The position numbers and the translations under genes are program-made. Positions 33,197 to 41,577 of a stretch of 50,127 bases of DNA are shown here, one piece after another. The number at the start of each line of letters is the position of its first letter. Position 1 is the stretch's first letter. Below the pieces are notes generated by a model that was not told the origin of the DNA, did not search any database, and saw only the letters and a list, made by a program, of their open reading frames with translations. Source of the DNA: an uncultured Gemmatimonadota bacterium (GTDB lineage: Bacteria; Latescibacterota; UBA2968; UBA8231); NCBI GenBank assembly GCA_903893785.1, contig CAITNQ010000089.1, positions 1 through 50,127 on the forward strand. Reading direction: 5' to 3'.

Positions 33197-34288
33197 TCAG
33201 CGCTCCGGGGCGAAGTAACTCAGGTCCCAGGGCGCGTGGCCGCTGTCGATCCAGGCAGCCACCAGTTCGCCGGTAACCGGCCCCATGATGACGCCGTTCT
33301 TGTAGTGCCCCGCAGCGACAAACACCTGCGGCCATTCGCGTAACGGGCCGATCATGGGGCGGGCGCCCTTGGGTTTGGGGCGCAGGCCGACCTGTTGCGC
33401 TGTCGGCCGGGCCGCCGCACCCAGCATGACCTGGCGGGCTGCGGCCAGGCCGGCCGCGGCCTCGGCCGTTGCCTCCGGCGCGTACCCGGCGTCCTCCACC
33501 GTGGCGCCAACCACCACGTCGCCATCGGCACCGAGCGCATGAAACCCGCCATGCCGCACCACGCACTGTGGGCATGGCCCTCCGGCAAAGCGCAGATGCT
33601 GCCCGCGGACCGGCCGCAGCACCAAGCGCGCACCGAGCCGACCCGCCAGAAGGCCGGTCCACGCCCCCGCGGCAAAGACCACCGCCTGTGCGGTGAACGC
33701 ACCCGTGCTCGTCCGGACGGTCAGCGTCTCGTGGTCCAGGCGCGCCACCTGCGCGAGTTCCTCGCCCAGGTACAACCGGGCGCCGCGCTGTACCGCGGCC
33801 TGCAGCAGGGCCTGGCGCAGACGAATCGGGTCGACGCGCTGGTCGTCAGGGTAAAATACCGCCGCGCGGGCCTGCCGAACCACGGTTGGTTCCAGGTCGC
33901 GCAGGCCGTCACTGTCAACCCACTCCGCCCGGCACTGGCGGCCCTGGTTGTAGGTCAGGTTGGCCCTGGCCTCAGACTCGTCGGCGTCGCCGATGACCAG
34001 ATCCAGGCCACCGCATCGGCGCCAACCGATGTCAATGCCGGTCTCGTTGCCCAGTTCGACGGCCAACCCGGCGAAGCTGTCCAAGCCGTCGCGATACAGG
34101 CGCGATAGAGGGTTGCTGCCGCCGTTGAAGTGGGTCAGCACGCCCAAGGAGGCTCGCGTTGTCAGCGACGGCTGGCGATCGGCGTCGATGACGACGACCG
34201 GCCGCCCCCGCCGGGCCACGTGATAGGCCACGGCGCTGCCGATGACCCCAGCCCCTACAACCAGAACACCGGGGTCATCCGGCACCAC
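33197..34288 (-). CDS. FAD-dependent oxidase, DAO family (glycine/D-amino-acid oxidase-like)
   Basis: 363 aa. N-terminal FAD motif VLVVGAGVIGSAVAYHVARRG with the acidic VVVIDAD end, central substrate domain, and C-terminal GLRPKPKGARPMIGP...VAAGHYKNGVIMGPVTGELVA typical of ThiO/glycine oxidase, sarcosine oxidase and D-hydroxyproline dehydrogenase relatives. It would oxidise an amine or 2-amino acid, giving imine/keto acid and H2O2 or reduced carrier. It starts at a GTG 1 nt after the DHDPS-family stop, so it is tightly coupled to the BMC operon. It has no visible encapsulation peptide. No thi genes are near, so a thiamine role is unlikely. Confidence 0.82.
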   Translation of the reverse strand: MVPDDPGVLVVGAGVIGSAVAYHVARRGRPVVVIDADRQPSLTTRASLGVLTHFNGGSNPLSRLYRDGLDSFAGLAVELGNETGIDIGWRRCGGLDLVIGDADESEARANLTYNQGRQCRAEWVDSDGLRDLEPTVVRQARAAVFYPDDQRVDPIRLRQALLQAAVQRGARLYLGEELAQVARLDHETLTVRTSTGAFTAQAVVFAAGAWTGLLAGRLGARLVLRPVRGQHLRFAGGPCPQCVVRHGGFHALGADGDVVVGATVEDAGYAPEATAEAAAGLAAARQVMLGAAARPTAQQVGLRPKPKGARPMIGPLREWPQVFVAAGHYKNGVIMGPVTGELVAAWIDSGHAPWDLSYFAPER

Positions 34289-34289
34289 G

Positions 34290-35435
34290 TCATCTTCCCA
34301 CGATCGGCGCCAACTGGGTAACTGGGCAGGCTCGCGGCCCGCGCACCGAGTAACCCATATCAGCCAGGATGCAGCCGATCTGGGCTTCCAGTTTGAGCAG
34401 GTGTTCGCTTTCCGGCGCGCTCATGGTCTGGCGCGGCGGGCCCACGTCGAAGCCGCGCACTGCCACGCCGGTCTTGAAGCCCTCGGGGAAATTCACACCC
34501 AGCAGCATCAGGTTGATCAGGTCCAGGACGCGGTACTGCAGTTCGCGCCCGCGCGCTAGATCGCCCGCCATGGCGCGCTGGTAGATCTCCACGATGACCT
34601 CGGGAATGATGCCCGAGGTGGCGATGGTCCCCCCACTGGCGCCCATCAGCACCGACGGGAACAGAATCTCCTCGCAGCCCACCAGAACGACATAGTCCGG
34701 CCGCTGCGGGCGGAGGCGATGCATGGTGTTGATCAATCGAGGCAGATCGCGACTGGAGTCCTTGGTACCGAAGATCCGCTCGTAGGGCAGCAGGCGCTCC
34801 ATCAGGTCCAGCGGAATCTCCTGGGTGAACTGCGGGATGTTGTAGAGCAGGATGTCCAACGGCGACTGCTGCGCGATCTCGGCGAAATACTCGAACAGAC
34901 TCTGGTTGCTGATTTTGTAGTAATAAGGCGGTACCAGAGAGATGGCATCGACGCCGATGCCGGCATAGAACTCCGCCATGCGCAGCACGTCGCGCAGGTT
35001 GGCTTCGCTGGCGCCGGCCAGGACCGGGATCCGGCCTTGGTTGACGCTGCAGATGAGCTTGACGACATCTTGGCGTTCTTCCCACGACAGGCGGACGAAT
35101 TCCCCCGTACTGCCGTTGGGGTACAGGCCGTGCAGACCGGCCTGAATGAGCCACTCGACGTATCGCTCCATCTCCGCGTAGTTCACCCGCCCGTCGGCGT
35201 CGAAGATGACGATATTCGGGCAGAAAATGCCTTTGAACTCGCGGCGGGTGGGTTTGGCCGGTGCCGCGGCCGTCGGCGCGGCGACCTGCCCCCGGGTGAC
35301 CTGAACCCCATGGGCCCGGACGTAATCCAGGGCCGAAGGGGTCAGCTTGGTCTGCGGCGACACCTCCAGATGCCGCTCGCCCTTCAGCCGCTCCTGCAGC
35401 ATCTGCCCAGTCACCACCACATCGTCGAATCTCAT
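34290..35435 (-). CDS. DHDPS/NAL-superfamily aldolase with BMC-type N-terminal module
   Basis: 381 aa. Residues about 1-50 are an extra module (VVVTGQMLQERLKGE, then LTPSALDYVRAHGVQV) resembling EutQ/EutT N-termini. A Pro/Ala linker (50-66) leads to a DHDPS barrel with all catalytic elements: G108-S-T-G-E (NGSTGEF), Y198 in YNIP, Schiff-base K225 in GTKDSS. The superfamily includes N-acetylneuraminate lyase, KDG/KDPG-type aldolases, HOGA, dehydratases and hydroxyproline-pathway deaminase. The missing DapA context and the extra module argue against lysine synthesis. It is the best candidate for the signature enzyme of this microcompartment, releasing pyruvate plus an aldehyde (inference). Ribosome site AGAGGAA precedes the ATG. 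Confidence 0.88.
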   Translation of the reverse strand: MRFDDVVVTGQMLQERLKGERHLEVSPQTKLTPSALDYVRAHGVQVTRGQVAAPTAAAPAKPTRREFKGIFCPNIVIFDADGRVNYAEMERYVEWLIQAGLHGLYPNGSTGEFVRLSWEERQDVVKLICSVNQGRIPVLAGASEANLRDVLRMAEFYAGIGVDAISLVPPYYYKISNQSLFEYFAEIAQQSPLDILLYNIPQFTQEIPLDLMERLLPYERIFGTKDSSRDLPRLINTMHRLRPQRPDYVVLVGCEEILFPSVLMGASGGTIATSGIIPEVIVEIYQRAMAGDLARGRELQYRVLDLINLMLLGVNFPEGFKTGVAVRGFDVGPPRQTMSAPESEHLLKLEAQIGCILADMGYSVRGPRACPVTQLAPIVGR

Positions 35436-35577
35436 CGGGTCCGTTCCTCTGTCTGGGTCTGCCACCGACCGACCCCGTCGCCGGCCCTGCCGCGCCCGCG
35501 TTCGGGTCACCGGCCCAGGTCGCCCGTGCGGCACCGGGGCTCGGTGCCGTGGCGCCTGGCCCGGCTACGAAACGTGG

Positions 35578-36726
35578 TCAGCGATGCGACAGACGCTCCT
35601 CAAGCTCCGGATGAGGGCGCGGGATCAAGTGCACGGCCACCAGTTCGCCGTGCCGGGCCGCCTCTTTGGCTCCGGCGTCGAGCGCCGCCTTGACCGCGCC
35701 CACGTCGCCGCGGACGACCGCCGCGGTCAGGAAGTACCCCACCTTGTAGCGGCCGGCGTATTCGACGCGCGCGGCCTTGAGCATCTGGTCTATGGCGGCC
35801 ACCAGGCCGATGGTACTGCGCGTCTCGATCAGGCCCATGGCGCGCGGTGCAGCCACGGTCTGTGGCGCCGCCGGCTGGCCGAAACACGCCAGGGTCTGCA
35901 CGTCCGGACGCGAGATCACCCGTGCCGCGGCCACCTCCGCGATAGGGGTAGTCGCCGCGGCGGCGGCTCGCACCGCCGCCTGAACCGAGTCCAGCGAACC
36001 GGTTGCCAGCGCCACCACCCGGCCGCCGCTGCCGATGGTCAAGCGCGTGAACTGGACCTCGGCTTCTTTGACCATGGCATCGCCGGCGCTCACCGCCGCC
36101 ACGTACCCGGTGGTTTCGACCATGCCCAAGGCGCCACACGCCGAGGTGGTCCCGGCCGGCAACGGCGGCAACAGACTGTCGACGCCGATGGCCGGTTGCG
36201 GCAACACCAAGCCGGCGATCACCGTCCCGGTGGTCGCCGCAGCCGTCCTGGCGGCATCGATCGCCGTCTGCACCGCGGCCACATCACCGCGGAAGGCCAC
36301 ATGGCAAAGCGCGCCGCCGACCGCGGCCCAGCCACTGATATCAACCGCAGCGGCTTTGACCCCGGCATCGACCCCTTCAATCAGTGGCACCACCCCGCGC
36401 GTCTCCAGCACCCCGAGCGCGCGCGCGTCGGGGTCCGTGGCGGTATGCCCGCCGAGCGCGTGGGGCATGGCGGTGGCGGCGGCGGCCTCCGGACGGGCGA
36501 TGACTTCAGCGCGGATCAACTCGCCGACGCCCGCGGCCGCCTCCTGACCCCGATGCAATGCCGTCTCAACAGCCGCCACCTCGCCGGCCACCACGATCGT
36601 GACCCAACCTGACCCGACACCGTGCCGACCCACGATGCGCACGTCGGCTGCCTTAAGCATGTCGTCCGTCGCCGCCACCAGGGCCGCCATGCCCCGCGTT
36701 TCCAGGATGCCCGTTGCCAAAGCCAT
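35578..36726 (-). CDS. BMC shell protein with four tandem BMC domains
   Basis: 382 aa made almost entirely of four Pfam BMC domains, at about 5-79, 103-178, 198-275 and 296-375, joined by 20-25-residue Ala/Pro/Gly linkers. Each repeats the family pattern: GILETRGMAALVAATDDMLKAA, GVLETRGVVPLIEGVDAGVKAA, GMVETTGYVAAVSAGDAMVKEA (20 residues or so each) and GLIETRSTIGLVAAIDQMLKAA, and each ends in a V-I-x-R/Q-P strand. Pore-loop segments differ: GVGSGWV, AAVGGAL, TIGSGGR and KVGYFLT. Known shell proteins have one (BMC-H) or two (BMC-T) domains. Three copies would supply 12 domains, enough for two stacked pseudohexamers. Start ATG lies 3 nt after the preceding stop. Confidence 0.93.
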   Translation of the reverse strand: MALATGILETRGMAALVAATDDMLKAADVRIVGRHGVGSGWVTIVVAGEVAAVETALHRGQEAAAGVGELIRAEVIARPEAAAATAMPHALGGHTATDPDARALGVLETRGVVPLIEGVDAGVKAAAVDISGWAAVGGALCHVAFRGDVAAVQTAIDAARTAAATTGTVIAGLVLPQPAIGVDSLLPPLPAGTTSACGALGMVETTGYVAAVSAGDAMVKEAEVQFTRLTIGSGGRVVALATGSLDSVQAAVRAAAAATTPIAEVAAARVISRPDVQTLACFGQPAAPQTVAAPRAMGLIETRSTIGLVAAIDQMLKAARVEYAGRYKVGYFLTAAVVRGDVGAVKAALDAGAKEAARHGELVAVHLIPRPHPELEERLSHR

Positions 36727-36729
36727 GAA

Positions 36730-37314
36730 TCAACCCCCTCCGCCGGTGGTCGACGGGCGCGTTCCGAACGCCTGCAGGACGACCGACATGGGTTGCGGGA
36801 TCACGGCGGTACCCAGCAGATGCTCGTAACCCGCCAGAGCCTGCTGGGCTACCGCGATGGCCTCGCGCACCGCGCCCACGTCTCCCTGGACGAGGGTACA
36901 GACCACGCGGTTGTGAACGGTCAGCACATTGAGGACCTCAACCGCAGCCGCCTTGACCATGCGGTCGACGGCGGTCACCTGGACCGCGTAGCCGCGCGTC
37001 TCCAGCAGTCCCAGCGCGCCGGGCTGCACAGGCGCGGCCGGATCGAGGGGGAACGACAGCTGCTGGCGGCAGGGGGGCTCAGGCCGGCTGAGCGGCGCAG
37101 CGACGACATGAGGGGTCACCTGACGAGCGGCGGCAGCGCCGGCCAGCAGCGCGGCCTGGACTGAGCTGAGTGAACCGCCCAAGAACACCGTGGTGAACCC
37201 CCCGGTGGACTCCCAACCGAGCAGCTCCACCTCGGCGGCCTTGACGGCGGCATCGGCGGCAAGGACGATGCCGGCCACACCCTCGACTTCGATGAGCCCT
37301 AGAGCCGCTTCCAT
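36730..37314 (-). CDS. Tandem-domain BMC shell protein (BMC-T)
   Basis: 194 aa with two BMC domains (about 3-78 and 98-178) that assemble as a trimeric pseudohexamer. Domain 1 opens ALGLIEVEGVAGIVLAAD, domain 2 GLLETRGYAVQVTAVDRMVK. The pore-loop positions (ESTGGFTT and LTVHNRVV) lack the canonical K-x-G-S-G, so the pore chemistry differs from the BMC-H neighbour; C139 follows the second loop. The tail is Thr/Gly-rich. 3 nt upstream of the four-domain gene. Confidence 0.92.
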   Translation of the reverse strand: MEAALGLIEVEGVAGIVLAADAAVKAAEVELLGWESTGGFTTVFLGGSLSSVQAALLAGAAAARQVTPHVVAAPLSRPEPPCRQQLSFPLDPAAPVQPGALGLLETRGYAVQVTAVDRMVKAAAVEVLNVLTVHNRVVCTLVQGDVGAVREAIAVAQQALAGYEHLLGTAVIPQPMSVVLQAFGTRPSTTGGGG

Positions 37315-37417
37315 AGGTGTTTTCCCGCTTGCTCAAGGCCTGTCGGTGCGGTGCGGGCGAGGCTGACTGCGTCCCCGCACCGTCGCCCCCGCGACCTGCC
37401 GCGTGAACCGGCGTCGG

Positions 37418-37954
37418 TCAGCTGCCGGAGGTCAACTGCGCCAGAACGAGGTCCGTAAGGCGCTGAACCAGGGCTTCCAGATCGGCCTCCACCGGGGCCG
37501 CTGCCGGGGCCGCGTGTTCGCGGTTACAGCCGACGCAGGCAGGGGCCTGTTGCCCTTGGTGACGCAGGCGGAAAACCGCACACTCCAGGCACGAAACCGG
37601 CTCGGCGAAACCCGAGCCGAACTCTTCGGTGCGGCAGCCAAAAGCCCGGTCCGGGTGGTCGCAGCGGCCGGCGGCAATCATCTGCGGCACGACCTCGCGG
37701 ATGGCCGCCCCGACGGCAGCGGGCGCTTCAGGCTCGGCCGGCGCTGCCATAGGCGTGGCCGCAGGCTCCGGCGGGTCCGCGGTCGCGGCTCCCGGCGCCC
37801 GGACCACCTCCAGCCGCTGCTGCCGCACAAAGTCCCACGCCGATGGCGTCAGCACGGTGCGCGGTGCCACCTGGACGACGCCCTCACCACGGTGGCGCTG
37901 GCGCAGCGCATCGCCGGTAAGGACCTGATCAGTTACCACCAGAGTCTGAGCCAT
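37418..37954 (-). CDS. Six-cysteine BMC-associated protein with EutQ/EutT-like N-terminal module
   Basis: 178 aa, not assignable to a known family. Residues 1-52 (TLVVTDQVLTGDALRQRHRG, then VLTPSAWDFVRQQRLEVV) match the extra N-terminal module of the DHDPS-family protein. An Ala/Pro linker (54-80) precedes a helix. The Cys region has C98, C107, C122-x2-C125 and C140-x2-C143, suited to a zinc ribbon or Fe-S site. The last 20 residues (ADLEALVQRLTDLVLAQL) form an amphipathic helix like an encapsulation peptide. Nested between BMC-H and BMC-T genes with short gaps. Possible roles: core scaffold, metal/electron carrier, or enzyme cofactor protein; none proven. Confidence 0.8.
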   Translation of the reverse strand: MAQTLVVTDQVLTGDALRQRHRGEGVVQVAPRTVLTPSAWDFVRQQRLEVVRAPGAATADPPEPAATPMAAPAEPEAPAAVGAAIREVVPQMIAAGRCDHPDRAFGCRTEEFGSGFAEPVSCLECAVFRLRHQGQQAPACVGCNREHAAPAAAPVEADLEALVQRLTDLVLAQLTSGS

Positions 37955-37972
37955 TCGGCCTCAGGAAGCGGT

Positions 37973-38236
37973 TCAGCTGAAATGCCGCCTGATGGTATCC
38001 ACGGGCCGCGGAATGACATGGACCGAGCGCAGTTCGCCAACGCGACCGGCAGCCTGTGCCCCGGCGTCAACCGCCGCCTTGACGGCCGCTACGTCGCCCT
38101 CCACCAGCACGGCCACCAGGCCACTGCCGGCCCGGCGCTGACCAACGTAGTGCACCTCGGCGGTCTTCAGCATGGCGTCCAGCGCCTCGACCACGCAGAC
38201 CAACCCTTTCGTCTCCACGATCCCCAATGCCTGCAT
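37973..38236 (-). CDS. Single-domain BMC shell protein (BMC-H)
   Basis: 87 aa, one BMC domain, the expected main hexamer of the facets. [24 protein letters not shown] opens the domain (first 20 residues diagnostic), pore loop [30 protein letters not shown] with G-S-G, ending VHVIPRP. Very like PduA/EutM/CcmK. It is the only single-domain shell gene seen in the window, unusual beside three BMC-T genes. ATG at 38236, 19 nt after the upstream stop. Confidence 0.96.
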   Translation of the reverse strand: MQALGIVETKGLVCVVEALDAMLKTAEVHYVGQRRAGSGLVAVLVEGDVAAVKAAVDAGAQAAGRVGELRSVHVIPRPVDTIRRHFS

Positions 38237-38255
38237 CTCGCCGTTCTCCTCTCCG

Positions 38256-38828
38256 TTAGCCGACCGAGACGAACAGCGACACCACTTCGCCGCTGGGACG
38301 CGCGATCACATGCTGCGATATCATCTCGCCCACTCGCCCGGCGGCATCGGCGCCGGCCGCGACCGAGGCCTGCACCGACCCGACATCGCCACTGACCATC
38401 ACCGTGACGTAACCGCCGCCAATCTCGACCACCCGCACCACCTCGACATCGGCCGCCTTGCTCATCGCGTCGGCGGCTTCGATGACGCCGGTGGAACCAC
38501 GCGTCTCCACCAACCCAAGGGCCCGCACCGCACCCGTCGCCCCGGCGGCTTCACCGGCCTGGCCGGGCAGCACCGCGGCCAACTCGCCGTGGGGCCGCGG
38601 AATGACGTGCACCGAATGGACCTGACCGACCTTGGCCGCGGCCGCGCTGCCGGCGTCCACCGCGGACTTGACCGCGGCCACGTCGCCACCACAGAAAACC
38701 GTGACCAACCCGGAGCCCACCTTGTCCCAGCCCAGCAGGCGCACACTGGCCGCCTTGCTCATGGCGTCGCCCGCTTCGACCGCTCCCACCAGACCGACGG
38801 TCTCCACCATTCCTATCGCTTCCAACAT
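38256..38828 (-). CDS. Tandem-domain BMC shell protein (BMC-T)
   Basis: 190 aa, two BMC domains (about 3-80 and 102-182). Domain 1 is close to BMC-H ([20 protein letters not shown], pore [15 protein letters not shown]); domain 2 has [16 protein letters not shown]46 follows the first pore loop. Probably a trimeric pseudohexamer with a small pore. AAGGAG sits just before the ATG at 38828. The 106-bp gap to pduL upstream holds no gene. Confidence 0.94.
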   Translation of the reverse strand: MLEAIGMVETVGLVGAVEAGDAMSKAASVRLLGWDKVGSGLVTVFCGGDVAAVKSAVDAGSAAAAKVGQVHSVHVIPRPHGELAAVLPGQAGEAAGATGAVRALGLVETRGSTGVIEAADAMSKAADVEVVRVVEIGGGYVTVMVSGDVGSVQASVAAGADAAGRVGEMISQHVIARPSGEVVSLFVSVG

Positions 38829-38934
38829 CGCTCGACTCCTTGTGCCTGCGTCCGCCGTGCTGCCCCAGATGGCCATCGCTCGACGGTGGCGGTCGCCGCG
38901 GTGCGCCCCCGGCCGTTCGGCCGGCGGGTTGGCC

Positions 38935-39630
38935 TCACTGCCGTTCCAGATGGACTTTGCGCGCGTGGACCAGATCGAGGGCATTGCCTTCGTCCGTGTC
39001 CACGTGGACCTCCAGTCGCTCCTTGTCGCTGACCCGGCACAGCAACCCGTTCAGCGTCCCCCCCTGGTCGCTGTCGACGACCAGGCGCATGAAATCGCCC
39101 TTGCGGACGTCGTAGAACTCGGCCTCGGCCGGGCTCATATGCACATGCCGGGCAGCCCGGATCACGCCGTACTCCAGAGCCATGCCACCCGCCGGGCCGA
39201 CCAGGTAACACCCGGGCGTGCCAGCGATGTCGCCGCTGTGGCGCACCGGCGCGTCGATGCCCACGAAACGGGCGTCGCTGAAGGCCAACTCGACCTGACA
39301 GTGGTCGCGCAGGGGCCCCAACACCCGCACATTGGCGATCATCTGCTTGCGGGGACCGAAGACCGTGACACTCTGTTCGGCCGCGTACGCCCCCTCCTGG
39401 TACAGGTCCTTCTGCACGGTCAGAGCCGCGCCCGCACCGAACAACGCCACCAGGGCGGCCTCGTCGAGGTGCACGTGACGCGCCGACACGTTGACCACCA
39501 GGCGTGGGGCCGGCGCCGGGGCGCTGTCCGCGGGCGGGACCAGACCCACCTGCGCGTACACGACGCGCCGGACGACCGCTTCCACAGCGGCCCGGCTCAG
39601 TGGCGCGGAAATCGCGTTCGGTGCTACCAT
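38935..39630 (-). CDS. pduL: BMC phosphotransacylase, PduL type
   Basis: Converts acyl-CoA and phosphate to acyl-phosphate and CoA, recycling the CoA pool inside the shell and allowing ATP formation outside. 231 aa. Two PduL repeats with the metal-binding histidines: [20 protein letters not shown] and [36 protein letters not shown] between. The N-terminal helix ([19 protein letters not shown], residues about 10-28) is a probable encapsulation peptide. It lies between an EutN-type gene (5-nt gap) and shell genes. No acetate/propionate kinase is in the window. Confidence 0.95.
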   Translation of the reverse strand: MVAPNAISAPLSRAAVEAVVRRVVYAQVGLVPPADSAPAPAPRLVVNVSARHVHLDEAALVALFGAGAALTVQKDLYQEGAYAAEQSVTVFGPRKQMIANVRVLGPLRDHCQVELAFSDARFVGIDAPVRHSGDIAGTPGCYLVGPAGGMALEYGVIRAARHVHMSPAEAEFYDVRKGDFMRLVVDSDQGGTLNGLLCRVSDKERLEVHVDTDEGNALDLVHARKVHLERQ

Positions 39631-39635
39631 GTTCC

Positions 39636-39950
39636 CTACCCGGCCACGGGCTCGGTTTCGATGGCTACCGGATGACCTTCGGCCCGCATGGAGTCCACTA
39701 TGCCGACGATCACCGAGTCGCTGAGCGTATCCTTCATGCCGCTGGCCAGACGCGCCGAACTTCCCTGGACCGCCAGCACCAACTGGCCTGTTCCGGCCCC
39801 CACCGAGTCGACGCACACCAGGTGCCGACCGGTGCCCCGCAACTGCAATGATCTGGACGTCAGCACCTCGACCAACAGCAGTCTCTGGCCCGTCAACTCT
39901 TTCACTTTGGCCGGCGCCACCACCGGACCTTTGACGCGCGCCAGCAGCAC
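39636..39950 (-). CDS. EutN/CcmL-family pentameric vertex protein (copy D)
   Basis: 104 aa, BMC-P fold that caps shell vertices. MLLARVKGPVVAPAKVKEL, LLLVEVL, HLVCVDSVGAGTGQLVL and SDSVIVGIVD are family motifs. GTG start, 4 nt after the aldehyde dehydrogenase stop. It is more like copy A (45045-45353) than copies B and C, sharing the QGSSARLA/TGSSARLA core. Confidence 0.94.
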   Translation of the reverse strand: MLLARVKGPVVAPAKVKELTGQRLLLVEVLTSRSLQLRGTGRHLVCVDSVGAGTGQLVLAVQGSSARLASGMKDTLSDSVIVGIVDSMRAEGHPVAIETEPVAG

Positions 39951-39954
39951 CGGG

Positions 39955-41370
39955 TCAGATAATGCGGAAGTAATCCACCAGAGCGCAGCGCCGCTGGCGG
40001 GTGAAGGTCCGCGGTGAAGTCACGCCCTCGCCGGTCAGGCCGGCAATCGAGAACGAACCGAAGCCCTCGCCGCCAATACCCAATGCCGCCACCGACGCGC
40101 CGTTCTTGACGAACAGCGTGGTGTCCACGGCCCGGGCCATCCGGTGCATGTGGTCCACATTACGTGAATGGATGATGGCCGTGTGCCGGTAGCCGTGTTC
40201 CGAGATGACAGCGGCGCGGATGCCCTGGTCCACGTTGGCGACGCGCACGATGGGCACAAAGGGCATCATCTGCTCCTCGTTCACCCATACGTGGTTGGCG
40301 TCGGTCTCACCGATCAGCAGTCGCAGGGACTCGTCCAGGCGGATGCCGATGCGCTCGGCGAGGACCCAGGCACTGCGACCGACCAGCTCCCGGTTCACCT
40401 GCGGGTGGCCGTCTTTGCCCGTGACAAAGGCGTGGCCTGCAAGCTGCTCGATCTGCCGCGCATCCAACTCGAAAGCAGAATACTGCACCATCAACCGCTT
40501 GAGTTCATCAGCGACGCGGTCGACAACAAACACCTGTTTCTCACCAATGCAGAGAACATTGTTGTCAAAGGCACCGCCGTCGATGATGGAACGGGCAGCT
40601 TTCTCCAGATCGGCGGTCTCGTCGACCACCACCGGTGGATTACCCGGCCCCGCGACAATGGCCTTCTTCGGGCTGGCCATGCCCACCTTGGCCACGCCGG
40701 GACCGCCGGTGATGAGCAGCACCCTGACCCCGGGATGGGTGAACAGCTGCTGCGCCGTCTCCATGGTGGGCTCGGCAACCATGGCGAGCAGATTGGGAGG
40801 CGCACCCGCGGCTTCCATGGCGGCGTTGAAGATCCGGGCGGCGTGCGCCGACACGGACTTGGCGCCAGGATGCACGTTGAACACCACCGCGTTGCCGGCG
40901 GCGATGATGCAGATGGAGTTGTTGGCCATGGTCGGTACCGGATGGGTGACCGGGGTCACCGCTCCGATGACGCCATAGGGGGCCATCTCGACCACGGTCA
41001 GACCATGGTCGCCGGTCCACGAGGTGGATTCAAGGTCCTCGATCCCCGGCGTCAGGTCGGCCGCTGCGTAGTGCTTCTTGATCTTGTCCTCGACGCGGCC
41101 GATCCCGGTTTCGGCCACCGTGCGGCGGGCGAAGTCCTCGGCGTTGGCGCGCGTGGCCTGGCGCAGCGCCTCGATGATGCGGCGCCGTTCGGCCAACGTC
41201 ATGCCGATGAGTTCCTGCTGGGCTGTGGTCGCGGCCTGGACGGCTTCGTCAACCGTGGCGAACACTCCCTGGCCCGCGCCGCCGGCGGGTCCGCTGTCGC
41301 CGCTGACGAGGCGTCGCACGACTTCCGAGACGATCTGCCGGATCTGCTCTTCCTGCATCTGCTGCGCCAC
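39955..41370 (-). CDS. CoA-acylating aldehyde dehydrogenase (PduP/EutE-like), encapsulated
   Basis: Oxidises an aldehyde with NAD+ and CoA to acyl-CoA, the common core step of metabolosomes. 471 aa. Residues 1-22 (QEEQIRQIVSEVVRRLV) are a classic amphipathic encapsulation helix, followed by a Gly-rich linker. Catalytic C274 in NNVLCIGEKQVF; ITGGPGVAKVG and MAPYGVIGAVTPVTHPVPT are PduP-type. GTG at 41370 is preferred over an ATG four codons later because GGGGAG lies 7 nt upstream. First gene of the second BMC operon. Which aldehyde it uses depends on the upstream lyase. Confidence 0.95.
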   Translation of the reverse strand: MAQQMQEEQIRQIVSEVVRRLVSGDSGPAGGAGQGVFATVDEAVQAATTAQQELIGMTLAERRRIIEALRQATRANAEDFARRTVAETGIGRVEDKIKKHYAAADLTPGIEDLESTSWTGDHGLTVVEMAPYGVIGAVTPVTHPVPTMANNSICIIAAGNAVVFNVHPGAKSVSAHAARIFNAAMEAAGAPPNLLAMVAEPTMETAQQLFTHPGVRVLLITGGPGVAKVGMASPKKAIVAGPGNPPVVVDETADLEKAARSIIDGGAFDNNVLCIGEKQVFVVDRVADELKRLMVQYSAFELDARQIEQLAGHAFVTGKDGHPQVNRELVGRSAWVLAERIGIRLDESLRLLIGETDANHVWVNEEQMMPFVPIVRVANVDQGIRAAVISEHGYRHTAIIHSRNVDHMHRMARAVDTTLFVKNGASVAALGIGGEGFGSFSIAGLTGEGVTSPRTFTRQRRCALVDYFRII

Positions 41371-41446
41371 GCTGATCTCCCCGAGAAGACGACTCCGACG
41401 CCCCCGAAATGGCCCGAATGACCGGGTTCCCGGCCTGGCGCGGTCA

Positions 41447-41475
41447 AAAATAGGCGGGCCCTACAGGCAAGTCAA
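41447..41475 (-). promoter_or_regulatory. Candidate promoter of the enzyme-core BMC operon
   Basis: Minus strand TTGACT (41475-41470), 17 bp, TATTTT (41452-41447), 77 nt upstream of the aldehyde dehydrogenase GTG. On the other strand a -10-like TATATT (41502-41507) may serve the divergent FAH gene, without a convincing -35. Confidence 0.55.
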
Positions 41476-41577
41476 GGAAGCGGCCCCGGCGGCTCGGGCC
41501 CTATATTAGCCCGCTTGGGCAGGCGTTGCGACGCATCGGTCGACGCTGCCTTCACGCCCCCCACCGAGGAGACTGAC

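Noticed and set aside
34290..35435. Annotation as dapA (lysine biosynthesis)
   Set aside because: The barrel is of that superfamily, but the EutQ/EutT-like extension and the BMC operon context point to a catabolic lyase.
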